64,000 bases of DNA from Phellopilus nigrolimitatus (GCA_021029095.1 JAJOHG010000053.1:124001-188000); one strand, 5' to 3'; counted from the first letter of the stretch, positions 38,360 through 49,173 are shown. A program made the numbers and translations. The notes: generated by a model from the letters alone, not told the origin.

Positions 38360-38737
38360 ATGCTCGCTGTTTTCACCAAGGACCTCCTCGCCGCCGTCTT
38401 TGCGGCAACTCTCATCGTGCTCTCGCACGCTGCCCCGCAAGCGGCGCAGTGCGCCAGTGGCGTCTTGAGCTGCTGCAATCTTCCATCCGTGCGTTTTCCC
38501 TCAAACACTTCCCCAACCTCGCAAGCTAAAGCGCATTCGCCGTTGCAGGTCCTCCCGGGTGGCTTTCCGGAGTGCGTGTTCGCCAGCCCTAACGCTTTCC
38601 CTTGCCCTGCGAATGCAGCGCTCGCATGCTGCGACAGTACGTTCATCGTACTCTACACTTTGATAAATGGAGTTTAAGCATTCGTGACTTTTGCTTTCGC
38701 TTTCGCAGACGTGGGCCTCAACTGCGCTCGCCTGTGA
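38360..38737 (+). CDS. Short secreted hydrophobin-like 8-Cys protein (left)
   Basis: 81 residues in three exons (38360-38488, 38549-38636, 38709-38737). There is a signal peptide with a hydrophobic core (LLAAVFAATLIVL) and a probable cut after SHA. The mature part has eight cysteines in the order C, CC, C, C, CC, C, the hydrophobin signature. Loops are short: 5 residues between C1 and C2, 11 between C3 and C4, 8 between C4 and C5, 6 and 5 in the second half, and only three residues after the last Cys. Class I hydrophobins have longer loops, so this is a reduced member or a related small secreted protein. The mirror copy has the same exon lengths. Confidence 0.7.
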
Positions 38738-39389
38738 TTGTGCAATGAGTCGCACTTACATATGTACTTCACCAGCCGGCCGTCTTCGTACTGCATTCCG
38801 TCGAATTTCTTGATACGCCAGTAAGGCCGAGTCTGTAATAATAAAGCTGTGATTAAGTGGCGGTCTTTCGGTGTAATACCCCGGCCCTATACGAACAATT
38901 CATACAGTTGAGAATTTTGAAAGCTCGCAGGTAGAATTCTTCAGCAAAGCAAGTTTTGTACTAAGGGTCTGGACGGGAAGGCGCTATCATCGAGTCCTAC
39001 GGCTAGTCGATGTCGAGATCACGATGAGCGTTCCTGGTAATACATATACCAGATTGTTCTCCAGTCCGCGGACTCCACTTTCCAGTTGTCCAATGACACT
39101 TTGTCAAGTATAACCAGGGTCAGCGATATTTCTGAAGTCCAGGGATATCCGCCAGTGAGAAAGCAGTAGAAATTATAAAGACGGCGTGTTCTGCTCGGTG
39201 ATGTCCAGGTTGACGATAAGACTGGCGCCTGATACCGTAATTGACGAAGGGGACAGTTCAGTGAATGGTGGTAGCAAAATATACATGCTCGCAGAGTTGT
39301 AGCCCTGGGGAAAATAAGTCCTCTGACTTGAGTCGATGCGATCGAAATTTTTGCAGAAAGGATGGCGAGTATGCCGAGCGCGCGAATTA
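38738..39389. repeat. Spacer module, also at 52005-52380 and 56240-56660
   Basis: A segment of about 300-400 bases, best seen at 39030-39330, is the mirror partner of 56240-56660. It has a third diverged copy at 52005-52380, just outside the right arm. All share stretches such as tatgcattaccaggaa and cttgacaa(t/a)gtgt. The open frames in it are short and disagree between copies, so I do not call a gene. Confidence 0.65.
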
Positions 39390-39599
39390 TGATATTCTGA
39401 GCGCAGAGGCGTCCATATAGTATAATGGACGCCGTACGCGAGGGGAACGAGACGATGCGATTGTACGGCGAAAAGCAGCCCGAGGAAGCGTGTAATACAA
39501 ATCGTCGACTAAGGACACAACAGACGCTGGAAAGACAGCAGCTACTTCCGCAACGTCAGTACTTTTGCTAGAGGCCGGACCCAGTTTGATGATTCTTTT

Positions 39600-39785
39600 C
39601 TTCTTTTTGAGCTTCAAATTGAGTACTGGTATTGACACGGGAGAAGCTCTGAGTCTGGCGTGCCTGTTCGAGGTTAATTGGGAGCTAGGAAATCCATCGC
39701 GACTGATGGACACGGAAGTAAGCTTTCTGGACCAGAGGCGAGCAAACACTTGCATGCGAGATTTTGTCGCCTTTCAGCTACCAAT
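39600..39785 (-). pseudogene. Fragment of the Shieldin-2-like gene (left)
   Basis: Matches 29850-30057 on the same strand. Long shared stretches include one starting ttcaaattgagtactg and one ending gattttgtcgcctttcag. The match covers the end of exon 1, the first intron and the start of exon 2 of the OB-fold gene, so it came from DNA and not from mRNA. It is frame-broken and has no OB domain. A mirror copy lies at 55810-55985. Confidence 0.75.
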
Positions 39786-39819
39786 ACAGGTTCCTAGTTA
39801 ATGCAATACACTTCAGAGT

Positions 39820-40747
39820 TCAATCGTCGTCCGCAGTGCGCGGCTTCTTGCTCGGCCGCCTGCTCGAACCCGCAGCAAAAGGCTCGCTGTCGTCGTCGCC
39901 CGCCACGGCCCTCGCCTGGCTCCTGTCGCGCGCCGCCGACGCCCGCTTGCGGCGCTGGTACTCCTTGTCGCGCGCCTTCTTCTGCTGCGCCGCGCTGAGC
40001 TCCTGCTGGCTGCGCGCGCTCGGCGGGGGAAGCACGACCGTCGTCAACCCCGGCGTCGGCCCGCGCGAGCCGCCCAGCAGGCTCAGCGTCCCGCCCGAGG
40101 ACGAGAGAGGACCATCGGCCATGGTGTCGGCGTCGGCGTCCGTGTCGCCGAGAAGCTCGAGGCTCTGTGTGCACGGCGCAAGACCCGTCAATAAATTATG
40201 TCCCTTGCATAAATTAAGCTCCCGCGGGTCGCGGGGAGAGTACACGGGGCGAAGGGGGGAAATACGGGAGTGCGCCGCGCACCTTTTGGTACGTCATGGA
40301 GCTGTTTGAGAAGACGCGGTCGGCGTCTGTGATCTCGTGCCTGCGCCGGCCGACGTTCTGCGTCTTGAGGTAGCCATCGAAGCCTTGAATGATGTTTCCG
40401 CCACTGTGCTGCGCGGTCTCGGAGAGGTAGGAGCCCTCGAAGTTGTAGATTTGGACCTCAAGCTGCGCCTTTTTATAGGCGGGGAGGATAGCTGGCGTCA
40501 GCGCGTCACAAGGTGGACAATAGGATAGAAACAGAGATAGCGCCGGGCGGCAATTGTCAGAAGGAACAATTGCAATTGATAGGGTGTGCCATATGGCTCG
40601 GAATGTCGGAAAGAACGGAGGGCTCACCAGCTGCCTGTCGACTGCGCGTTTCTTCTGCAGGGAGAGTATAAGCTCCTTGCGTGCCGTCTCGTAGCGCAGC
40701 TTGTCCTCTGCAGTCGGGACTGCACCTGCACTTCCGTTGCTGTCCAT
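39820..40747 (-). CDS. EAF6: NuA4 histone acetyltransferase subunit EAF6 (left copy)
   Basis: Chromatin protein; EAF6/MEAF6 is a small coiled-coil subunit of NuA4 and related acetyltransferases. The core begins MDSNGSAG at 40747 and reads KLRYETARKELILSLQKKR, an intron with gtgagc, AQLEVQIYNFEGSYLSETA, NIIQGFDGYLKTQ, then DADRVFSNSSMTYQK. After a second intron follow a Ser/Gly/Pro linker and a basic C-terminus (KKARDKEYQRRKRASAARDRSQ, ending TADDD). The family motifs (coiled coil, YNFEGSYL, GxDxYL, RxFSxSS) are all present. Upstream sequence to 41245 is a relic of the AT-hook segment found in the right copy, here out of frame, so translation probably starts at the internal ATG. Confidence 0.85.
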
Positions 40748-41245
40748 CGCGCCTGTTTTCGGAGTCAGCGTCTGCTCGTCGTCGCCGTTGTCGGGAGAGT
40801 CACTGGAGGTGTCTTCGTGGTTGATGTATGTTGACGCGTCTGTCAGCGGGTCTCGTGTATGGGTCTCAGGTTCGACAGGATGAGCCACTGGCGGAGGTGA
40901 CCACCGAGAATGTGTCTGACACGGGTGCTTTTCTCGGTCGGCCTCTTCCCCGACGAGGTAGTTCCAGCGCACCAATGACTGGAGCCTCCTTATCGGTTAT
41001 TTCCTCCTGCTCCAGACGTCCTTGTCGTTGAGGCGCTTGAGGAGGAGGAGTTTGAGCAACGGTCGCGTCTGGAGTCGGATGCTTCCTGGGTCGACCGCGT
41101 CTTGCAGCGGATCGGCCACTGTCTGACTCTGATCGCCGGTCTTCCCATCAGGCCCCCGTGCACCGAAGCCTGAGCAAGTTGATTCTGAGCTCATCATCGT
41201 CAGTAGAATAAGAATATATATTTGACCAGTCCTGAGGCGAGTCAC
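40748..41245 (-). pseudogene. Frameshifted AT-hook N-terminal segment of left EAF6
   Basis: Corresponds to 54342-54824. It opens MMSSEST and has the same VADPLQ run. It then lacks about 25 bases present in the right copy (after ctgcaag, before acgcggtcgacc), which changes frame and destroys the first AT-hook. It reads on in another frame to a stop near 41000. The downstream part (PVAHPVEPETHTRDP) is again open into the EAF6 core. Confidence 0.7.
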
Positions 41246-41950
41246 TCTTAAATAGCCTACAAATGATATGATTGTTTCTTAGAAGTACAAGAGTGGTATT
41301 GGTATGAAGGTAACTGACAAATGTTCATAACGAGCCCCCATTTCGACAATCTTCAGTATGAACGAACCTCACAGCCCTCCAGCCGGGCTACTCACTTTTC
41401 CAACAGCTCAACTCGAGTGATAATAGGATTGTTCCTGAAACACCGTCATTCCATGTCATCTTTTGGATGCTTATTGACGAAAATAAACGTCAGTGGCCTT
41501 CGAAATTCAATAGTCAAGAAGGATGACACCCTAGGGTACATCAACTGTATGCATCTTCGAACAAGTTCCCAGCCCTCAAATTCAAAGCTGACTGACGTCT
41601 TTCCATCTTCGCTTTTCGCGAGAACTGCGCCTTCTACGTCACCTTAGTCAGCATGTTCCATTTTGGGGGTCTCGTAACGATAGTTTTCCACATCCGGGCA
41701 TGCGTTGACTGGAATTTACTCCCGACTTTCCATTCTCGGGTTTCCGAGTCGGAGGCGTCTGAAGATCGTCTCGCGTAAGCCCGAGAATGGACTTGCAATT
41801 GCGTCGATGTCGCGTTCAATGGCCCGGCGCTCGCATTCGCAGCTTATTCTGGACTGGCTGGAGTACATAAAGAGCCCTAGGGGGGAGGGGGGAGCAGGAT
41901 TTCAGTGCTCTCAGATTGACTAGTACTTTGAAACATCTACTACAATTGCA
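41246..41950. other. Intergenic within left arm
   Basis: Mirrored at 53579-54341. It is the shared upstream region of the divergent EAF6 and NmrA-like copy B, with an ataaag TATA-like element near 41867. Confidence 0.5.
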
Positions 41951-43026
41951 ATGTCTGGATACAAAAACTTCGCAGTCGCCGGCGCGGGAAACCTCGGCAA
42001 GTTCATCATTGAAGCTCTCCTCGACAAGAAGGCGTCGGGCGCTGTCTCCTCCGTCTCGGTCTTGACACGCTCGGTGAGCAAAACGTCTATCTGTTCACCG
42101 TACAACCTTTGCTCATTCAGCTCTTTCAGTCCGGCAGCCACGAGGGGCTCGTCGCGAAGGGCGCAAAGCTCTCCGCCGTAGACTACGCGTCCCCCGCCTC
42201 GCTCGCGGGTGCGCTCGCAGGAATAGATGTCCTCGTCTCCACCATCGGCGGGCCCGCGATCGCACAGCAAGCGGGCCTCGCGCGCGCGGCGAAGACCGCC
42301 GGCGTGCAGCTGTTCGTGCCCTCCGAGTTCGGGAATCCGACAGATGGCGCGACGGCGGGCGTCTTCGCAGTGAAGGACGCACTTAAGGGCACGCTTGCGG
42401 AGCTTGGGCTGCCGTACGCGGCGTTCTACACCGGGCCGTTCACCGACTTCATCTTCGCGCCGTGAGTCCGCCAACGCATATTTCTATGATATCAAGTGAG
42501 CTAAATCGTCGGCGCGGTAGGGGACTCGCGGAGGCCTTCGGATTCGATCTCAAGAACGGGAAGGCGAGCATCGGCGGCTCGGGCACTGTGCCCATCTCGT
42601 TCACCACCCGCGCGGACATCGGGCGCTTCGTCGCGCACTCGCTCACGGCCCTCCCGCGCGCCAAGATCGAGGGGCGCATCTTCCGCATCGAGGGCGACCG
42701 CATCGTGCGTAGCCGTTTCGTCCATTCCAGTCTAGTTGGAGCGGGAAGGTTGCTAAAACAACTGTGCTTTTCTTCAGACTCTCAACCAGATTGCAGCCGA
42801 GTACAGCACACGCACGGGCAAACCGCTTGCCGTCACGCACCGCCCGCGCGCCGAGATCGAGGCGGCGGTTGCGAAGAACCCGGCGGACTTGCCGTCGATC
42901 CTCCTCCTGGAGTGGGATGCGGGCAAGGGCATCGTCGGCAAGCCAGACGAGCTGGGGAACGACGACTGGCCCGAGTGGAAGCTCGCGAAGGTCGTTGACA
43001 CCATTGTCCAGATTTATGGTCATTGA
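41951..43026 (+). CDS. NmrA-like NAD(P)-binding protein (copy B)
   Basis: 295 residues, four exons (41951-42073, 42130-42461, 42521-42704, 42778-43026), frame intact. It differs from copy A by the insert NPTDGATAGV after VPSEFG, by LAEAFGFDL at the start of exon 3, and by a longer third intron with its own tttcttcag acceptor leading to TLNQIAAEYST. This exon 4 start resembles the wider family more than the SFNQIVADYS of copies A, C and D. It is the innermost coding gene of the left arm. Confidence 0.85.
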
Positions 43027-43583
43027 GCTTTAACTCCTTGCGATTTTGGAACGGGAAAATAAGTTTAGCCTTGTACGAATGTCGTGTACTTTTGAAAAAT
43101 TCAAATCCTTCTTTTTTTGTCTCAACTATATGTTATCCAAGAGCGGCTCTCCTCAGGAACGGACAGCCTCTGTCGAAGACAAAGACGAGGAGTGGCAGTG
43201 GTGTACGGGGTCCTGATAAGAACCCCGGCGATCAAAAGGCAAATAGTGGCTCAGCCACTGCGCCTCATCTCCCCGTCAACGACGCGCGCTCAACTAGACG
43301 CGTCTGCTCCTCACACACATCCACATTGAGAAAGCAGACAGGCGAACAGAAACGAGTAGACCTGAAGGCTCCGCTAGTTGAAGTACCATCACGTCAAAGA
43401 AAAGAGCCGACCCGGGAAGAGACAAGTGCATACGTATGTGGCTCATCCTCTGTGGCTCGTCCTGTTGAACCTGAGACCAAACGATCGCTGCTGACAGACG
43501 CCTCAACGCACACCAACCACGATCACATCCCTAGCACCTCCTCCAACGACGAGCACGCGCAGACTCAAATAACAACGCGCGCG

Positions 43584-44582
43584 ATGGACAACGGAAATGC
43601 AAATGCGGTCCCGACCGCAGAGGACTGGCTCCTCTACGAGACGGCACGCGAGGAGCTCATGCTCTCTCTCCAGAAGAAACGCATTTCCGACAAGAAGCTG
43701 GTGAGCCCTCCGTTCATTCCCCCGGATCATACGCGCCATCGCATGCCGTTATTCCTTCTGACAACTGAGCCGCCTTCGCGACTCGCTGCATGCCGTCCAA
43801 CGCGATCCTATTGTCCTTCTCGCAACGCGCTGACGCCATCCATCCTTCCTTCCCCGCCTATAAAAAAGGCGAAGCTCGAGGCCGAGATATACAGCTCCGA
43901 GGGCGCCTATCTCACCAAGACCGCGCAGCCCGGCGGCAGGAACATCGTCCAGCGCAACAACGCCGGCCGGCGCAGGCACGGGTTCGCGGACGCCGACCGC
44001 GCCTTCTCCAACAGCTCCATGACCCACCAAAAGGTGCGCGGCGCACTCCCGTATTCCTCCCCCCCTTCGCCCCCCGTCTGCTCTCCCCGCGCGGCCCGGC
44101 CCGCGGGTTCGAGCTTAATTTATTACAAGGGACATAATTTATTGACGGGTTTTGCGCCGTGCACACAGAGCCTCGGACTGCTCGCCGACGTTGACCCTGA
44201 CGCCGACGTTGACGTTGACGACGGCACCGACGTCAGCGCGGACGGCGGCGAAGACCCGCTCACGACCTCGGGGGTGCCGGGCCTGCTCGGCGGCTCGTGC
44301 TGGCCGATGCCGGGGCTGACGACGTTCGTGGTGCCCCCGCCGGGCGCGCGCGCTCAGCAGGAGAGCGCGGCGCAGCAGGAGAGCGCGGCGCAGCAGGAGA
44401 GCGCGGCGCAGCAGAAGAAGGCGCGCGACAAGGAGTACCAGCGCCGCAAGCGCGCGGCGGCGGCGCGCGACAGGAGCCAGGCGGAAGCGGAAGCGGCGGA
44501 CGGCGAGGACTGCGAATCGATGTATGCGGGCTCGAGCAGGCGGCCGAATAAGAAGCTGCGCCGGTTGAGCTTTGAGGCGTAG
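43584..44582 (+). CDS. EAF6: EAF6 paralogue, diverged (third copy)
   Basis: Third EAF6, lying between the arms. Three exons (43584-43700, 43869-44033, 44168-44582). The core starts MDNGNANAVPTAEDW and reads YETAREELMLSLQKKR, AKLEAEIYSSEGAYLTKTA, NIVQRNNAGRRRHG, then DADRAFSNSSMTHQK. The IQGFDGYL part is shortened. The C-terminal part has an acidic Asp/Val run, a triplicated AQQES unit just before KKARDKEYQRRKRAAAARDRSQ, and ends LSFEA. The frame is also open upstream to the NmrA 3' end with a weakly similar leader, but that leader has no AT-hook. It may be a free EAF6 or a diverging duplicate. Confidence 0.75.
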   Translation: MDNGNANAVPTAEDWLLYETAREELMLSLQKKRISDKKLVSPPFIPPDHTRHRMPLFLLTTEPPSRLAACRPTRSYCPSRNALTPSILPSPPIKKAKLEAEIYSSEGAYLTKTAQPGGRNIVQRNNAGRRRHGFADADRAFSNSSMTHQKVRGALPYSSPPSPPVCSPRAARPAGSSLIYYKGHNLLTGFAPCTQSLGLLADVDPDADVDVDDGTDVSADGGEDPLTTSGVPGLLGGSCWPMPGLTTFVVPPPGARAQQESAAQQESAAQQESAAQQKKARDKEYQRRKRAAAARDRSQAEAEAADGEDCESMYAGSSRRPNKKLRRLSFEA

Positions 44583-45917
44583 TGTATTTGTACTGATATG
44601 CGCGGTGCTGATTGGGAACTTGTATTGATAGCTCGTGCTGTGTATTGTATATAGGGACTGCTTTGAAGATTTTGAGTGCACATTTCATCGGGCAACCATG
44701 AATCGCATGACAAGGCACGCGTCTTCTCTTCAATCCATGAAGAGAACGAGTTAGGAGCGAATGTATCCCGGGCCAATTTCCGGAAACTCAGCGAAATTGA
44801 GCAATTGGATGCCCATCCGCGATCTGTTATGCCTTGTCCATGCATATTCCGGGATCTAGATAGCCGAAAAAACACGGTGCAAAAGCAATGGGCTCGGAAA
44901 CGTGAGGTTAATCGAGCTTTCCGCGTTCCAGCTTCAAGAACCTTATAAATGAGGATCAAAGGACTAAAAAGCTCTGCGCACGCAAGGAACGCTACGAATT
45001 CTTGTTTCCGGGGGAGAAGGACATCTTGGCAAAACGAAAGGAGTCCACAACAATCTTAGTAAAGCTGATCAACGGAGCTCCTTCGGATGATCAACGCTCC
45101 GAAAGCCTAGGCCGGGGAGTTAAGAGCATTCTGAAAGATGTGGGACGGCGTCGGTCGGGGTGCATCGGACGGCCAACCCCGACGTTTTGTGACTTGGCCC
45201 CAAAACAAAACCAGGATCGATGACCAACGTTCCAGTGACTCCTTCGTCCATAACACTGAGCAGTATGAAGCACGGCCGCGAGTCTGTCAAGAGAAAGCAT
45301 TTACAGAGTGACGTGATAATAAGGCAGAGCGTTCAGTGAAGCGGTATCGGGATAAATCGGGGGGCTGGCTGCTCTTCGGTCATAGCGCTCAAGTCAGGAC
45401 GAGGACGTCGAAGAACTACCTTAGCTGACGAGAATCTGCGCCGACGCGATTTCCGAGGGAGAAGAGAGACAATGCTCTAAAAGTGCGGGACGCCATTGGA
45501 GCTGATGATAAAGCCACGGGAGTCTCACAGCGAGCAGGACGGATGGCGTGTTTAAAGCGAGGTTAAGAGCCGCGTCGGCCGGAAAGAGCGGGCTATCGGG
45601 GCGGCGATAGAGTGTAAAAGCCGGGTATTACGTCTCTTCTCGCCGCTTGCCGTGCTTACCGGACGGCGCCGTCGGGAGTGGAGGCGGAGGCGGAGGGAGC
45701 TAGTGGTCCGGGGCGAACCGGAAGTCCGGAAAAGGCAGGAGAGATTCACATGGCTTCTAAGGCCTCTCTCCGCACTCCGCCTCTCCACTTTCTATTCAGC
45801 CAATATATACCAGTCCGGTCATGATCAGAATCCCTGCCTCCCCTCCCTCTTACCACCACGTTCCCACTCGTCCCCTACCTCAACTCCAATCTTTCTCCAA
45901 TTTCTCCGTCGTCGAAC
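44583..45917. other. Intergenic, isocitrate lyase promoter region
   Basis: No gene recognised. A tatata element near 45805 lies about 110 bases before the ICL start, within a C/T-rich leader. Confidence 0.5.
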
Positions 45918-47663
45918 ATGAGCGCAGAACGTGTCGCATTCGAGCAGGAGGTCAGAGAGCTCGAGCAGAGATGGAAGGGTCCCCGCTATGCTCGCGTCAA
46001 GCGACCATACACTGCTGAGCAGGTCGTCTCCAAGCGTGGCACCATTCCCATCTCCTACCCTGCTGGTCTCCAGGGGAAAAAACTTTACAACTTGCTTTCG
46101 GAGCATTGGAAAAACAAGACCCCGTCGCACACATACGGAGCGTAAGTTACTTTTTTCTTCTGGATAAATTCACTGCACGCTCATTCAAAATGATCATTGC
46201 AGTCTTGACCCAGTACAGGTCACTCAAATGGCCAAGTACTTGGAGACTGTTTATGTCTCAGGCTGGCAGACATCCAGCACGGCTTCCAGCACAAACGAGC
46301 CTGGTCCCGACCTTGCAGGTAAGTACTCGCCTTTTCACTTCAGGAAGCAAATTTTAAACCATGATATCCAGACTACCCGTCTAACACCGTCCCTAACAAG
46401 GTCGAGCACCTTTTCATGGCGCAACTCTTCCACGACCGCAAGCAGCGCGAAGCCCGTCTGCGCATGACGGATGCGGAGCGTGCTAGCACTCCTTACATCG
46501 ATTACCTCCGCCCGCTCATCGCCGACGCCGACACAGGGCACGGTGGACTTACGGCCGTCATGAAGCTAGCGAAAATGTTTGTTGAGAAAGGCGCTGCGGG
46601 CATTCACATCGAGGACCAGGCGCCGGGCACGAAGAAGTGCGGGCACATGGCCGGCAAAGTTCTTGTGCCCATTCAGGAGCACATAAACCGCCTCGTCGCG
46701 ATCCGCCTCCAGTTTGACATCATGGGCGTGGAGAACCTCGTCGTGTGCCGCACGGACTCGGAGGCCGCGACGCTCATCACGACCAACGTCGACGAGCGCG
46801 ACCACCCCTTCATCCTCGGAAACACAAACCCGTCTCTCAGCCCGCTCGTCGGTGTCATGAACGCGGGCGAGGCCGCCGGTTTGGTCGGCGACGCGCTCCA
46901 GGCCGTCGAGGACAAGTGGGTCGCGCAGGCAAACCTCCAGACCTACGGCGACGCCCTCGCCGCCGCCCTCTCCGCGCAGTCGCCCTCCACCTTCACCGGC
47001 GCGCGTGCGGCACAATTCCTCTCGCGCGTGGGCAACGCGTCGCACGACGGCGCGCTCGCGATCGCGACGCGCGAGTTCGGGCTGCGGTCCGCGCCGCACT
47101 GGGACTGGGACGCGCCGCGCACGCGCGAGGGCTTCTACCGCTACCAGGGCGGCACGCAGTGCGCGGTGCACCGCGCGATCGCGTACGCGCCGTACGCGGA
47201 CGCGCTGTGGATGGAGACGAAGAAGCCGATCCTCGCGCAGGCACGCGAGTTCGCGGAGGGCGTGCACGCGGTGCACCCGGAGCAGTGGCTCGCGTACAAC
47301 CTCTCGCCGAGCTTCAACTGGGAGGCGGCGGGGCTCGGCGAGCGCGAGATGCGCGACTACGTGTGGGAGCTCGGCAAGCTCGGCTTCGTGTGGCAGTTCA
47401 TCACGCTCGGCGGGCTGCACTCGAACGGGTACATCTCGGACCTCTTCGCGCGCGCGTTCGCGCAGGAGGGCATGAAGGCGTACGTCGAGATCATACAGCG
47501 CAGGGAGCGCGAGATCGGCTGCGACGTGCTCACGCACCAGAAGTGGAGCGGCGCGGACTACGTCGACAACCTGCTCAAGACCGTCACCGGCGGCGTGTCG
47601 TCCACGGCCGCGATGGGCAAGGGCGTCACCGAGGACCAGTTCCTGGCGAAGGTCAAGCTCTGA
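45918..47663 (+). CDS. Isocitrate lyase
   Basis: Cleaves isocitrate to glyoxylate and succinate; key enzyme of the glyoxylate cycle on C2 and fatty-acid carbon and, in wood-decay fungi, in oxalate production. 543 residues in three exons (45918-46141, 46203-46318, 46372-47663), both introns starting gtaagt. Visible features are the start [40 protein letters not shown] metal-site region ([17 protein letters not shown]), [18 protein letters not shown] with the KKCGH catalytic signature, [29 protein letters not shown] and [13 protein letters not shown]. No clear PTS1 peroxisomal signal (the end is KVKL). The exons are very GC-rich at third positions, which produces long shadow frames on both strands. 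Single copy, in the spacer between the arms. Confidence 0.95.
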
Positions 47664-48112
47664 TCTAATCCGTGTCGGAAATGGTTTTTCTGCATTGCTC
47701 GCGCATAGATTTTTTTTTTCGTCGTCTCGCAGAACTCTTTACTCGCTTTCTTACCTGAATCCAAACTGTAGTACATGTATTATCTAGTTACGCGCCCAGC
47801 GCCGGACAAAACATCGCGTAATTTTTTCTAAAACTCCCGCCAATTGAAAAGAGGCGTTTTGTGAGCTTGTTGGTTGATATGACGTAGATGTCCCTTTGCT
47901 TACGTATACAGGGAAGCACGTTCAAAAATGGGAATTGCCCGCCAAGCGCAACCGAGTAGGATTACAGGCAATTGAGAGAAGTCCCCCCCTATCCCCACAA
48001 AACAAACGGAAGACAGTTCCCGTCTGCCTTGTTCAAACAAAATTGAGGAAAACTAATAGTGCATTCTTTATAATCTATGCTCTAGATGCATATTATAAGC
48101 ATACAATATGTA
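47664..48112. other. ICL 3' region
   Basis: T-rich 3' UTR-like sequence followed by AT-rich spacer up to the MITE. No gene. Confidence 0.5.
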
Positions 48113-48908
48113 CAGTCATTCACCGGTCAATGACTCAGCAAAATTGCAGATGGTAATTCAGTCGAAACAACTTCATTTTTTTCAAATGAAAGCACACATC
48201 AATGTAGATACAGTACTATGGAATGTCCGTGAAATTTTCTATAAAGAAATATGAGTTTCTCATAAGAGAAATGACGAAACGACAAGAATTCGACATTTCC
48301 GGTCTTCACCACTCAATGAATCACCGTTGTTCCCACGCCTTCCTGGCTAGTAATCGAATATTTGCAGAAGATGCACTCAGTCAAACTACAAATAAATTAC
48401 ATGTGGAGATAGCTTTAGATAAGTACTTTGCATATACACCACAAGTGTTGTGGCTTAAGCAATTTAAAAGAATAAAAAGACTCCGAAGTAGTCTGTGTCA
48501 CGGACATAAAGTCCGTGACAACTGTGACACACTGATACGATAGTGCATACAAGCTGCTACTCCCAATTATTCTGTCTCAATCTTTCTCTAAAACATTCCT
48601 AGCAGATTAAGAGGTTATATTATGTGCTATCCTGGAAAAAAATATGCTTATAAACAGGCTGAAAGGAACTGTGGAAAGCATATTGCACATGTCACACTGT
48701 GTTGCAATTTCCATTTTAACACATTTTCGTGGCATTTTCGACTTTTCTCATTAAATACTAAACAATACCTCTTGAAATTTTGCATACAGCATGATATGTA
48801 CTACCCTATCACAGAACATCTGAAAGAACAGGAGAGAATGGTTCAGTATTGTGGTTTATAGGTCAGGAGTCATTGACCGATGGTGAGTCATTGACCGGTG
48901 AATCACTG
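48113..48908. mobile_element. MITE-like element with TA duplication
   Basis: Terminal inverted repeats of about 26 bases (left begins cagtcattcaccggtcaatg, right ends cattgaccggtgaatcactg; one mismatch) are flanked on both sides by TA, as in Tc1/mariner/pogo insertions. It is 796 bases long and AT-rich, with no transposase. The two open frames inside (48223-48543, 48622-48861) show no known domain. The right end carries a second gtcattgaccg unit 17 bases inside the terminal one. A perfect palindrome sits at the centre. Confidence 0.85.
48496..48520. repeat. Perfect hairpin at the centre of the MITE
   Basis: Ten-base arms (tgtcacggac / gtccgtgaca) around a 5-base loop (ataaa). Its centre at 48508 is within three bases of the element midpoint. 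Confidence 0.9.
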
Positions 48909-49173
48909 TACTTGCTAATTAATTTTTGCTTGAGTTGAGCTGGCAGCATACCAGGGGCAATGGTGAATGACAACTCGACAATGCGGCATCGTTTGCTATG
49001 CAGACGTGAACCACCTTCCTTTCCCAAGGGGCCGAAGACTACATCCCTTTTCGTCTTAGATCACTACTGTAAAACAGACCTAACTCCGACATAACCATAA
49101 ATTATAATTTGTACCATAACTATCACAACACTTTAAACGCGTGCACACTGAGTGCTTCACATGCGAAGCCGCT

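Larger units (their letters stand above)
32050..43165 (+). repeat. Left arm of large inverted repeat
   Basis: Mirror image of 52370-63330. Paired landmarks add up to nearly the same number throughout (for example 33087+62291=95378, 38360+57203=95563, 41951+53578=95529), so the arms are collinear and inverted with only small indels. Identity by eye is very high around EAF6 and lower (about nine in ten bases) around 32.5-32.9 kb. The outer limit falls inside FunK1 copy a. The inner limit lies near 43165, where similarity to the right arm stops after a ggacagc stretch. Confidence 0.92.

Noticed and set aside
39820..44582. bZIP transcription factor call for the KKARDKEYQRRKR basic tails
   Set aside because: No leucine zipper follows; the upstream coiled coil and YNFEGSYL motif identify EAF6.
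46566..47668. Long open frames on both strands overlapping isocitrate lyase (for example 46566-47537 on - and 46745-47668 on +)
   Set aside because: Shadows created by the extreme GC third-position bias of the ICL exon; Arg/Ala/His-rich translations without domains.
48223..48861. Two open frames inside the MITE as genes
   Set aside because: No transposase or other motif and no conserved context; AT-rich chance frames are likely.
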